A stretch of DNA of 64,000 nt from contig JAWKHL010000002.1 in assembly GCA_041394845.1 (NCBI GenBank), forward strand, positions 372,001 through 436,000. Reading direction: 5' to 3'. This stretch comes from JAHCHG01 sp041394845 (GTDB lineage: Bacteria; Acidobacteriota; Blastocatellia; Pyrinomonadales; Pyrinomonadaceae). Under the pieces are notes generated by a model. The model was not told the origin of the DNA. It did no database searches and worked only from the letters and a program-made list of their open reading frames with translations. Below are positions 34,953-42,825 of the stretch, piece after piece; positions within the stretch are counted from its first letter, which is position 1; each line of letters starts with the position of its first letter. A program made the position numbers and the translations under genes.

Positions 34953-37169
34953 TTATTTAACCAAACGGAAAGCGACCCGGCGGTTTTGAGACTTTCCTTC
35001 GGGTGTAGTGTTGGGGGCGATCGGCTGGGTTTCGCCGTAGCCTTTGGCGGTCAGCATTTTTTCCCCGACGCCGAGGCCTGTCAGGAACTTCCTTATGGCC
35101 TGGGCGCGGTTTTCCGATAATTGCATATTGGCCTCGTCCGACCCGTCGGAATCGGTGTGAACCCCGATCTCGACCGCCGTTCCGGTCGGCAGGGATTTCA
35201 ATTTTTCCGCATATTGTCTGAGCAGGACTTCCGAATCCGGGTCGGGATTTGAACCGCCGGGAGAAAAATTTATCGGCCGGGAATTCATTTCGGCCAGAAT
35301 GTCGGCCGGGCTTTCCGGACTTTTTTCCGACAAACCGAGGTCATCGACCTGAAAACCGATCTGGTCGGCTCCGGCTTTTTTCGTCGTTCTGACCAGTTTT
35401 AGCACATCGCCGTATTGAGCCGAATTGGACGCTTTGACGAAAACCGTCTTATCGACCTCATTGGTGCCCTGGCGGAAAACCCCGTTTCTTTCGCGCTCGT
35501 CGAATGTTTTCCGCAGACTCGAAGCCAGTTGTTCTTCCGTCTGAACTTCGCCGTTCAGTTTGATCTGACCGTTATTTTCCAGCGCGACGACCAATGTCAG
35601 AGGAGATGGCCCCATTTGTTGAAAGAACGCGTGCGGGGAATCGGCCGGAAGCTTTATATTGGTCGAAGCGGAGATCTCCTCTTTGGCCAACAGCAAACCG
35701 AAATCAAAAAATCCCGCCCCGCGTCCGAGATTGACGATTTCAAAGATCTTTTCATATCTCGTGTCGGCCGCCGCCGACAGATGGACGATCTTCGGCAAAG
35801 AGGGTTGGTCGGTCTGTTTCCGTTTGATCTCGCCGAACAACTGATATTTGCCGATCTCCCGATCGTTCAGTAACAAATGGTCGTTCGATATTTCGACCAT
35901 CAGCAGATTTTCGTTTTTCTGCGAAGTTATCACCGGCTGATCCCCTCGGGTCGGAGGATTGGTATCGGTCTGAGAGTAAGAAAAATAGTAGAAAATCCCT
36001 CCCGCCACCAATCCGCCGAGGATGACCACAAAGGCGGCGACTCCGGCCAGAACAAAAAATAAACTTTTGTTTCCCGAGGTTGAACCGACCTTCAATGCGT
36101 TGGAGTTGATCTGAACTTCCGTCTGCGGAATGTGGGCGGTTGTCGGTTCGCCCGGAATCGTAACGGTCGGCGGAAGCGGTTCGGAAGCGGTTTCTTTATT
36201 TTGGACGGGGAATGATTCGGTCGGTTGATCGCTCGAAAGAAAGGCCGTTTCCCTTGCCGTTTTGCCTTCATCGGTTACCCGGTCAATTTCCGGAAGGCCG
36301 GTTCTGACGGTCGGCGCCGTGGGGGGAGCGCCCGGTTCGGGAACATTTTTCGAAGCGAGTTGCGGATGATGAAGATAGGTCATGACCTGCTGAAGTTCGG
36401 CCCGCATCTCGGCGGCCGTCTGAAAGCGCTCCTCGCCTTTTTTCGCCAAAGCGCGCTCGACGGTCTTTTTTAATTCGTTCGGGATCTCATCCGGCAAAGG
36501 CGAAAAATCCTTGGTCAGAACGGCGAACATCCTTTCGGTCGGATGCTCCTGCGGAAAAGGCAATCCGCCCGTCAACAGTTCGTAGAGAACGACCCCGACC
36601 GACCAGATATCGGTCTGCACGTTGCGTTTGCCGTCAAATGCCTCGGGCGACATATAGGCGTCGGTCCCGACGACCGTCGAACTGATCGTCGAGGTGTTCA
36701 TCGCCCGCGAAATTCCGAAATCCGCCAGCCGGGGCCGGTTGCCCTGAAGCAAAATGTTCTGCGGTTTGATGTCGCGGTGGATGATGTTTCTGGAATGGAG
36801 GAATTCCAGACCGTCAAGGATGCCGATGATCATTTCGACGGCTTTGTCGGCCGGGAATCTCCCCTCATTTTTCAGCCGTTCGGCCAGAGAACCGCCCTCG
36901 GCATATTCGCTGACGATGACCACCTGCCCGTCGTAAATGTCGGCATCGATGATCGGCAACACATTGGGATGCCCGCTGGCCTGTTCCCAGAGCGTGGCCT
37001 CTTGCCGGATGGCTTCGGTTTTGACCTGTCCGTCGTGAGGGAGTTTGACGGCGACTTTTTTGGTGACGAACTGCGAGCGCTTTTCGGCCAGCCAGACTTC
37101 CCCGAATCCGCCCTGACCCAGTTTTTCGGTCAGAATATAAGGTCCTATCTGTTTTCCCTGATGAGACAT
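34953..37169 (-). CDS. Serine/threonine protein kinase fused to two ExbD-like domains and an OmpA domain
   Basis: The 738-residue protein has a complete Hanks-type kinase domain at residues 1-270: glycine loop LGQGGFGEV, Lys42 in VAVKLPH, HRDIKPQN near 132, DFGISRA, and GTDAYMSPEAF. After a Pro/Thr-rich linker there is one membrane helix (about 371-397). Two ExbD/TolR-like folds follow (about 415-500, with LLMVEISNDHLLLNDREI, and about 520-605, with LVVALENNGQIKLNGEV). A C-terminal OmpA peptidoglycan-binding domain comes last (about 620-738, with VEIGVHTDSDGSDEANMQLSENRAQAI). A cytoplasmic kinase would thus be tethered across the inner membrane to the cell wall. It may sense wall or force-transducing systems. 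That role is inference. Confidence 0.92.
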   Translation of the reverse strand: MSHQGKQIGPYILTEKLGQGGFGEVWLAEKRSQFVTKKVAVKLPHDGQVKTEAIRQEATLWEQASGHPNVLPIIDADIYDGQVVIVSEYAEGGSLAERLKNEGRFPADKAVEMIIGILDGLEFLHSRNIIHRDIKPQNILLQGNRPRLADFGISRAMNTSTISSTVVGTDAYMSPEAFDGKRNVQTDIWSVGVVLYELLTGGLPFPQEHPTERMFAVLTKDFSPLPDEIPNELKKTVERALAKKGEERFQTAAEMRAELQQVMTYLHHPQLASKNVPEPGAPPTAPTVRTGLPEIDRVTDEGKTARETAFLSSDQPTESFPVQNKETASEPLPPTVTIPGEPTTAHIPQTEVQINSNALKVGSTSGNKSLFFVLAGVAAFVVILGGLVAGGIFYYFSYSQTDTNPPTRGDQPVITSQKNENLLMVEISNDHLLLNDREIGKYQLFGEIKRKQTDQPSLPKIVHLSAAADTRYEKIFEIVNLGRGAGFFDFGLLLAKEEISASTNIKLPADSPHAFFQQMGPSPLTLVVALENNGQIKLNGEVQTEEQLASSLRKTFDERERNGVFRQGTNEVDKTVFVKASNSAQYGDVLKLVRTTKKAGADQIGFQVDDLGLSEKSPESPADILAEMNSRPINFSPGGSNPDPDSEVLLRQYAEKLKSLPTGTAVEIGVHTDSDGSDEANMQLSENRAQAIRKFLTGLGVGEKMLTAKGYGETQPIAPNTTPEGKSQNRRVAFRLVK

Positions 37170-37210
37170 AAAAATTTTTGATCTCCCGCATTCTCTTGGT
37201 TTGCGGGTTG

Positions 37211-37320
37211 ATTATAATCCATTTTGCCGACTTCAAAAAAATCTCTTTTACGGGTTTTCCTTGCCTGAAATCCGGCGACCGAAAGATATGAAGCGATTAT
37301 GACACTACCGCAAAGTGTCA
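37211..37320 (+). promoter_or_regulatory. Divergent promoter region with an operator-like dyad before the biosynthetic cluster
   Basis: TATAAT-like boxes occur on both strands at 37211-37218. A perfect dyad TGACACT-N7-AGTGTCA occupies 37300-37320, 49 nt before the first gene of the cluster. A weak plus-strand promoter (TTGCCT 37261, GATATG 37285) would place the dyad at the transcript start, where a repressor could act. No regulator gene is adjacent. Confidence 0.45.
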
Positions 37321-37368
37321 CGGTCGATGATCTTCTTTGACCGGAACTTGCTTAATCTTCAGGGTGAA

Positions 37369-38091
37369 ATGAAACATTCTGAAGATCTATCACAGATAAT
37401 CGAAGCCAAATTTGCCGAGCAGACCGAGGAATTTGCCGCCGGACAATGCTTTGTCGCTTTGGAAACCGGCCGGGCCGGTCGACAGAACTACGACCGGTTT
37501 ATCGCCGATCTCTGCCGGACGCATTTAAAAAGCCCGCACATTCTGGCGTTTTTGTTTTCGGTTTCACCCCCGGCCGCCGCGAGCAATCTGCGGCACAATC
37601 TTTTGGAAGAACTCGGCCTCGACGACGATGGGGGCATCTCGCATCCGGCGATGCTTTTGGAACTGGCCTCGGCGGCGGGTTTCGATCGGTCGGCGCGAAG
37701 GGAACTCGAACGGAGCGCGCAGGAAGAACTCCGGCGGATCATCTGCGACCCGATCATGTTCGGAACCTTAAAGGAGATCGGCCTCAGCGTTCTGCTGGAG
37801 ACGATCGCCTTTGAATGGATGCTTTCGCGCCTGGCCGGTCGGATGGGACGATTTCTGGCGGCGCACCGGGGACTTTCCGGCGAAGATCTGCGCTGGTTCG
37901 CTCATCATTCGGAGGTCGATATCCGCCACGCCGAAGAGGGATTGGAAGCGGTCGCCGATTATATCGTGTTTTACGGGTTCGACCGAACGGACGCGGAAGA
38001 GATCCTGGACGTAACTTTCCGGGAGAACGTCTTTACCAAACGCTATTTCGGCGAGATGGCGCTGGCCCGGGAGACGGGGGTTTTCGGTTGA
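37369..38091 (+). CDS. Heme-oxygenase-like diiron oxidase (HDO/CADD/PqqC-like fold)
   Basis: The start chosen is the ATG at 37369 (AGGGTGAA upstream), giving 240 residues. The all-helical protein shows the metal-ligand pattern of HDO enzymes: Glu81 in LLEELG, His92 in SHPAML, Glu144 in LLETIAFEW, and the Hx3Dx2H signature as His180, Asp184, His187 in HHSEVDIRHAEEG. NLRHNLLEELG is the usual helix-2 text of this superfamily. Characterised members cleave C-C bonds, decarboxylate fatty acids, N-hydroxylate amines or rearrange aromatic amino acids, so the reaction cannot be assigned. It is the first gene of a four-gene run with gaps of at most 1 nt, which argues for one pathway. Confidence 0.85.
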   Translation: MKHSEDLSQIIEAKFAEQTEEFAAGQCFVALETGRAGRQNYDRFIADLCRTHLKSPHILAFLFSVSPPAAASNLRHNLLEELGLDDDGGISHPAMLLELASAAGFDRSARRELERSAQEELRRIICDPIMFGTLKEIGLSVLLETIAFEWMLSRLAGRMGRFLAAHRGLSGEDLRWFAHHSEVDIRHAEEGLEAVADYIVFYGFDRTDAEEILDVTFRENVFTKRYFGEMALARETGVFG

Positions 38092-38092
38092 A

Positions 38093-39268
38093 ATGAGAGT
38101 TGCCGGCGGGAAAATTTACGTTCTCGGGATTCCCTTCGTCGAGGCCTTCGCCCACAGCTGTAAGAACCGGCGGTTTTCCGATTCGTTCGTCGTTCAACTG
38201 ACCGCCGAGGACGGAACGGTCGGTTACGGCGAGGGGCTCGCCCGTCCTTATGTAACGGGCGAAACGGTCGCCTTTAGCGTTGATTTTGTCAAAAACGAAC
38301 TTTTTCCGGCCGTCGTTCGAAAAGACTTCTCGCCGATCAAAACCGGGATCGACCCGGTCGAAGCCTTGCGGGAAGTGGACGAGAGTTTGCACTGTCGGAA
38401 CGATCCCGCCGGGATCGTTCCCAACGCGGCCCGCGCCGCAGTCGAATTGGCTTTGATCGATTGCCTCCTGCAAAGCCGGAAACTTTCGCTCGGCGCGGTT
38501 TTGCCGCCCAAAAGAAACTTCGTCACCTACAGCGGCGCGATCACCGGAGGCTCGGTCGAACGGGCCGTCCGGCACGCCCGGCATTTCAGGCTGTTCGGGG
38601 TCAATCAGCTGAAGATCAAGATCGGCGGCGAAGGAGACGTCGATCTGGTGGGGGCGATTCGCCGGGCGGTCGGCGAAGGGGTTTCGCTGCGGGTCGATGC
38701 CAACGGGGCTTTTTCCGTTCGCGCGGCCATTGAGTTGGCCAAACGACTGAAGCCTTACCGGATCGATGCTTTCGAACAACCGGTTCCTCCCGGCGATCCG
38801 TACGATCTGGCCCGCGTCAGAGACTCTTCGCCGATCCCGGTCATGGCCGACGAATCGCTCGTTACTTTGACCGATGCCTCCGAACTGATCGAATCGTCGG
38901 CCTGCGATCTCTTTAATCTGCGGATCTCCAAATGCGGCGGCCTCCGTCAAACGCTGGCGATCGCCCGGTTGGCCGAGCGGGCCGGGATCGGTCGGCAGAT
39001 CGGCTGCCAGGTCGGCGAAACGGCCATTTTGTCGGCCGCCGGACGCCATTTGGCGGCGTTTTCCGAAGGGGTCGATTTCGTCGAAGGCTCGTACGGCGAT
39101 CTGCTTTTGACCGAAGACGTCGGCCGGACGGCGGTGAAATTCGGTTACGGCGGGCGGGCTCCGGTTTTGCGCGGCGTCGGTCTCGGCGTCAAAGTCCGTT
39201 GTGAGGTTCTCGAAAAATACGCCTCGTCGGTCATTGATCTCAAAAAGGAGTTGGTCAAATATGCTTAA
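38093..39268 (+). CDS. Enolase-superfamily enzyme, muconate-lactonising/dipeptide-epimerase subgroup
   Basis: The 391-residue protein has the capping domain followed by the barrel with a full catalytic set: Lys174-x-Lys176 in LKIKIG, metal ligands Asp202 (VDANGAF), Glu228 (FEQPVP) and Asp253 (MADESL), and the opposing Lys280 in ISKCGG. Two Lys bases on opposite sides are the mark of 1,1-proton transfer enzymes (epimerases, racemases, o-succinylbenzoate synthase, cycloisomerases). The start ATG lies 1 nt after the oxidase stop, and the end overlaps the next gene by 8 nt. In this setting an epimerase or dehydratase acting on an amino-acid-like intermediate is plausible but unproven. Confidence 0.88.
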   Translation: MRVAGGKIYVLGIPFVEAFAHSCKNRRFSDSFVVQLTAEDGTVGYGEGLARPYVTGETVAFSVDFVKNELFPAVVRKDFSPIKTGIDPVEALREVDESLHCRNDPAGIVPNAARAAVELALIDCLLQSRKLSLGAVLPPKRNFVTYSGAITGGSVERAVRHARHFRLFGVNQLKIKIGGEGDVDLVGAIRRAVGEGVSLRVDANGAFSVRAAIELAKRLKPYRIDAFEQPVPPGDPYDLARVRDSSPIPVMADESLVTLTDASELIESSACDLFNLRISKCGGLRQTLAIARLAERAGIGRQIGCQVGETAILSAAGRHLAAFSEGVDFVEGSYGDLLLTEDVGRTAVKFGYGGRAPVLRGVGLGVKVRCEVLEKYASSVIDLKKELVKYA

Positions 39269-40961
39269 ACTGCTGAAATACGCCCACCATCTGAGGGGAA
39301 AATTCGAGAACCGGTCTTTGGCTCTGGCGGCGGCCGAGCCGGAAAAAACTCAGAGGCGGTTTCTTTTCGATCTGCTGAAGAAAAACGCCGGAAGCAGTTT
39401 CGGAAGATCACACGGATTCGACCGGATCGTCGGCGAGAACGATTTTCGGCGGCGGGTTCCGGTTCGCGGTTACGAAGATTTCCGCCCCTTTATCGATCGG
39501 ATCAGATCGGGCGAAAAAGGGGTCCTGACCGAAGAAGAGCCTTTGATGTTCACTCTCACGAGCGGAACCACGGACGAGCCGAAATACATTCCGGTTACAC
39601 CCTCTTCGCAAGCTTTTAACGCCGGTCTGATGCGGCAATGGCTCTATCGCGCCGAGTGCGATCACCCGGGTTTGACGGCCCGTGCGAGCGTCGGCGTCGT
39701 CAGCCGCGCCGTCGAGGGAATGACCTCCGCCGGGGTGCCCTACGGGAGCGCTTCGGGGCTGATCTACAAAAACATTCCGGGTTTTATCCGCCGCGCCTAC
39801 GCCGTCCCTTACGCCGTCTCGGAGATCGAAGACTACGACCGGCGGTATTTCGTCCTGGCCCGGTTCGCCCTGGCCCGCCGCGTTTCATTGATCGCCACAC
39901 CGAACCCCGGCACGCTTTTGCGGCTGGCGGATGTCTGCGCGGAAAATGGGGAAGATCTGATCCGGTCGATCGGCGACGGGACTTTAGGGATCGAACTAAA
40001 GGGACAAAAGGAGATCGCGGCGGAACTTTCGGCGATGAATGCGCCCGATCCCGAACGGGCCCGGCAGCTCGAACGGATCGCAAAAGAAAAAGGTTTTTTG
40101 CGATTTGCCGACTGCTGGCCGGATCTGCGTCTGATCGGATGTTGGCTCGGCGGGAGCGTCGGTTTGCAGGCCGGAAAACTCGCCCGGCATTTCGGTCCGG
40201 TTCCTCTGCGCGATCTGGGCTATCTGGCCAGCGAAGGCAGCTTCACTCTGCCGGTTGAAGATCGAACCTCGTGCGGAATTCCGGCGCTGGAAAGCAATTA
40301 TTTCGAGTTCGTTCCCGAGGAGGAACTCGATTCGCCCGATCCCCTGACGCTCGACCTCGGTCAACTGGAAAAGGACGGACGTTACGGGATTCTTTTGACG
40401 ACGGCCGCCGGTCTTTACCGCTACCGGATCAACGACATAATCGAATGTACGGGATTTTACGTCCGCACGCCTTTGATCCGTTTTCTCCGCAAGGCGGGCG
40501 AGATGACCAGCATCACCGGCGAAAAAATGCACGCCAATCATTTTGTCCGGGCGTTCGAAGAGATCGGTCGGAGTTTGGGTCTTGAGGCCGAACAGTTTCG
40601 AGCCGTTCCCGATCTTCTCCGAAACCGTTATGAGATCTATCTGGAACTTAAAAAAGGCTTTTCCGCCGCCGGTTGGAAAAATCTGATCCCGCCCGCGATC
40701 GACCATCAACTCCAGAGGGTCAATATCGAATACGCCGGAAAACGGCGTTCGAAACGCCTCCAAGCGCCGGTCGTTTTTCTGATGAAGCCGGGATGGGCCG
40801 AGGCCGGTCTGCGCCGCCACGTCGCCGCCGGAAAACGCGACACCCAATACAAACCGCCGATCCTCCGTCAGGAAACAGATCCGGCCGACCGGGAGTTTGT
40901 CGCCGAGACGATCGAAATGGAGATTTCCAGATCGGCTGCGGCGCAGGCCATAGGAATCTAG
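39261..40961 (+). CDS. GH3-family acyl-acid-amido synthetase
   Basis: The start is the ATG at 39261 with AAGGAG upstream. The longer frame would run 60 nt back into the enolase gene. The 566-residue protein belongs to the adenylate-forming GH3 family, known from plant auxin and jasmonate conjugases and found sporadically in bacteria. The three nucleotide-binding motifs are visible: TLTSGTTDEPKYIPVT (near residue 100), YLASEGSF (near 320) and YRYRINDIIECTGFY (near 388). Such enzymes adenylate a carboxylic acid and join it to an amino acid or amine. In a cluster with an oxidase and a methyltransferase, it would supply the amide-forming step. Confidence 0.92.
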   Translation: MLKLLKYAHHLRGKFENRSLALAAAEPEKTQRRFLFDLLKKNAGSSFGRSHGFDRIVGENDFRRRVPVRGYEDFRPFIDRIRSGEKGVLTEEEPLMFTLTSGTTDEPKYIPVTPSSQAFNAGLMRQWLYRAECDHPGLTARASVGVVSRAVEGMTSAGVPYGSASGLIYKNIPGFIRRAYAVPYAVSEIEDYDRRYFVLARFALARRVSLIATPNPGTLLRLADVCAENGEDLIRSIGDGTLGIELKGQKEIAAELSAMNAPDPERARQLERIAKEKGFLRFADCWPDLRLIGCWLGGSVGLQAGKLARHFGPVPLRDLGYLASEGSFTLPVEDRTSCGIPALESNYFEFVPEEELDSPDPLTLDLGQLEKDGRYGILLTTAAGLYRYRINDIIECTGFYVRTPLIRFLRKAGEMTSITGEKMHANHFVRAFEEIGRSLGLEAEQFRAVPDLLRNRYEIYLELKKGFSAAGWKNLIPPAIDHQLQRVNIEYAGKRRSKRLQAPVVFLMKPGWAEAGLRRHVAAGKRDTQYKPPILRQETDPADREFVAETIEMEISRSAAAQAIGI

Positions 40962-41870
40962 ATGAAAAAAGATAAGCCGAGCAACACCGCCAGAATAGTC
41001 GCCCGCAACATCGCACAGGTGGCGGCCGCGGACAAAACCGGTCATCTTGTCGCCCCGGAAGCGATCCGGCTCAACGCCGCTTTGTTAAAGGGATTTTCGG
41101 CCAAAGGTTCACATCTTCCCGAAAGCGCCAGCCGTCTTCGCTGGCGGCAAATGCTTTTTCGTTTTTACGAACGCCTGACGATCCGCGGACTGGCGCTCCA
41201 TCAGGCATTGCGGAAACGGCATATCGAGACGCTGGTCCGGGCCGCTCTGACCGATGAAGGGTTTCGTCAGGTGGTCGTCATCGGCGGCGGGTTGGACACG
41301 CTCGCCGGACGTCTTTGCCGGGAGTTTCCCGGAGTGAATTTTCTCGAAATAGATCATCCGGCGACTCAGAAGATGAAACGCGAAACGATCGAAAAGCTTG
41401 ATGGAACCGGCGGCAATCTGCATTTTCTGGCGGTCGATCTGACCCGCAGGACTCTGGAGGAATGTTTGCGGAAACATCCGGCTTACCGGGCGGATGCAAA
41501 AACCGTCTTCGTCTGCGAAGGCGTCCTGATGTATCTTTCGGAGGCTCAGGTGGCGGAGGTTTTCGACTTTATCAAAAAACAAGCGGCGCCGCGCTTTATT
41601 TTTACATTTATGGAACGCGGCCGATCGGGACGAACGGATTTTCGGAACTCGACCGTCTTGGTGCGCCTCTGGCTGAAATGGAAAAAGGAACCCTTCAAAT
41701 GGGGAATTGATGCGGAGGAAATGGAAGGATTTTTGTCCCGGCTCGGCTTCACGCAAAAAACTCTGGCGACGGCCGAGGATTTCCGCCGGATCTACCTCGA
41801 ACCCAACGGTCTGGTCGGCGAACCCCTCGCCGAGGGAGAGAATCTGTGTGTGGCGGAAACCGTTTGCTGA
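40962..41870 (+). CDS. Class I SAM-dependent O-methyltransferase of the leucine carboxyl methyltransferase (LCM/PPM) type
   Basis: The 302-residue protein has SAM motif I VVVIGGGLDTLAGRL (about residues 105-119), the acidic ribose-binding FLEIDHPATQ and the family-typical VFVCEGVLMYLSEAQV (about 182-197), as in Pfam LCM (TIGR00027-like) enzymes. These often methylate carboxylates of peptides, polyketides or small acids. The ATG follows the stop of the GH3-type synthetase with no gap. The gene closes the four-gene cluster, and a heptad array begins at its stop. A final capping of a carboxyl group as methyl ester is the simplest inference. Confidence 0.9.
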   Translation: MKKDKPSNTARIVARNIAQVAAADKTGHLVAPEAIRLNAALLKGFSAKGSHLPESASRLRWRQMLFRFYERLTIRGLALHQALRKRHIETLVRAALTDEGFRQVVVIGGGLDTLAGRLCREFPGVNFLEIDHPATQKMKRETIEKLDGTGGNLHFLAVDLTRRTLEECLRKHPAYRADAKTVFVCEGVLMYLSEAQVAEVFDFIKKQAAPRFIFTFMERGRSGRTDFRNSTVLVRLWLKWKKEPFKWGIDAEEMEGFLSRLGFTQKTLATAEDFRRIYLEPNGLVGEPLAEGENLCVAETVC

Positions 41871-41901
41871 TTTCGGATTTGGGATCGCGGATTTCGGATT
41901 T
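41868..41901 (+). repeat. Heptad array TTTCGGA starting at the methyltransferase stop
   Basis: The stop TGA (41868-41870) runs straight into TTTCGGATTTGGGATCGCGG followed by ATTTCGGATTTTTG, a slightly degenerate 7-bp repeat of the GGATTTC kind. Confidence 0.55.
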
Positions 41902-41963
41902 TTGTGAATCTTTGACGAACAAAAACAACTCTCTCTGAAATTCAACCTTTGTCCAGTGCCGAA

Positions 41964-42569
41964 TCAAGGGGTTTCCTGATAGAAACTCAGCAAGGTGTAT
42001 TCGCCGTAGTCAATGTCGCTGATCTTCCACCGGTCGTTTTCTTTGATGAGCAGAAATTTGATCGTCTTTTTTTGGCCGAAGTTTTCGAACGTAACCGTTA
42101 CTGTGGCTTTGTCGCCCTCGACGTCGCCGCCGGGGGCGATCTTGAAGTTTTTGATGTCGGTGTCCTGCGCGTCGTAGAGCGGGTCGGCCCCGAGCGCGCC
42201 GATCTCCCCTTTCGAATCGATAGCGTCTTTCCAGATAATGTCAGCCGTCGATCTGGTGAAGAATTTATCGACCAAAGCGCGGTTTTTGTCTTGAAAAAAA
42301 GGGCTGTTCTCCGAATCGTGCTGTTGATAGAGAGTTTCGACCAGTTCTTCGGGCGCGGTTTTCGGGGCGGGATTTTCTTTTTTCGGCGTTTCGCGGGCCG
42401 GAGATTCTTTTGCGACGCTCGGAGTGGCGGCCGGTTTTGCGGCCGGAGTTCGGGGCGTCGGTTCTTGTTTTCCCGCCTCATCCGGGTTGTTTTTCATCGT
42501 ACCCGTCGCGCAGGAAATAAGCGTCAATAAAAGGGTCGAAAGCAAAAATTTGATGATCGTTCCAAGCAT
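41964..42569 (-). CDS. Lipoprotein with a DUF3828-like C-terminal domain
   Basis: The 201-residue protein has a lipoprotein signal (IIKFLLSTLLLTLISC, lipobox LISC with Cys20), followed by a Pro/Thr/Lys-rich spacer (residues about 30-70) and a globular domain. The domain contains LVETLYQQHD, FFTRSTADIIW, VTVTFENFGQKKTIKFLLIKENDRWKISDIDY. The last part resembles the NTF2-like/DUF3828 pattern of exported small proteins. It probably sits on the periplasmic face of a membrane. The function is unknown. It is divergent from the DASS transporter, with an inverted heptad array between them. Confidence 0.8.
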   Translation of the reverse strand: MLGTIIKFLLSTLLLTLISCATGTMKNNPDEAGKQEPTPRTPAAKPAATPSVAKESPARETPKKENPAPKTAPEELVETLYQQHDSENSPFFQDKNRALVDKFFTRSTADIIWKDAIDSKGEIGALGADPLYDAQDTDIKNFKIAPGGDVEGDKATVTVTFENFGQKKTIKFLLIKENDRWKISDIDYGEYTLLSFYQETP

Positions 42570-42635
42570 GTAAAGCCCCTCCCGGAATTTGCCAGATCAA
42601 TAATGCGGGAAACAAAACGGAAATTCAAATGAAAC

Positions 42636-42762
42636 ATTTGGGATTTGGGATTTCGGAATTCGGATTGTTCGGTAGATGCGGTTTTGGGTTGGAAATAGAA
42701 ATGCAAAATGAAAATAAAACATGGTTTTGGACAAATCCGAATTCCGAAATCCCAAATCCGAG
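42636..42762. repeat. Inverted heptad array GGGATTT/CGGATTT with a long loop
   Basis: Left arm 42636-42673 (TTGGGATTTGGGATTTCGG type) is the reverse complement of right arm 42731-42761 (CCGAATTCCGAAATCCCAA type). The spacer is about 57 nt. It lies in the divergent gap upstream of the DASS gene, so it is one of the few arrays on the 5' side of genes. Confidence 0.75.
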
Positions 42763-42825
42763 ATCGGTCGCCTTTTCTTTTTCCGTCCGTTCGTGTATCT
42801 TGTTGAGCAAATCAAGAACGAAAAG

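Noticed and set aside
37315..37368. An 18-residue N-terminal extension of the diiron oxidase
   Set aside because: It would start inside the operator dyad and has no ribosome-binding site. The ATG at 37369 has AGGG at a usable distance and fits the family length.
42721..42825. A 35-residue extension of the DASS symporter
   Set aside because: It is the translation of the heptad repeat (KSEFRNPKSEIG). The ATG at 42826 starts directly before the conserved N-terminal region.
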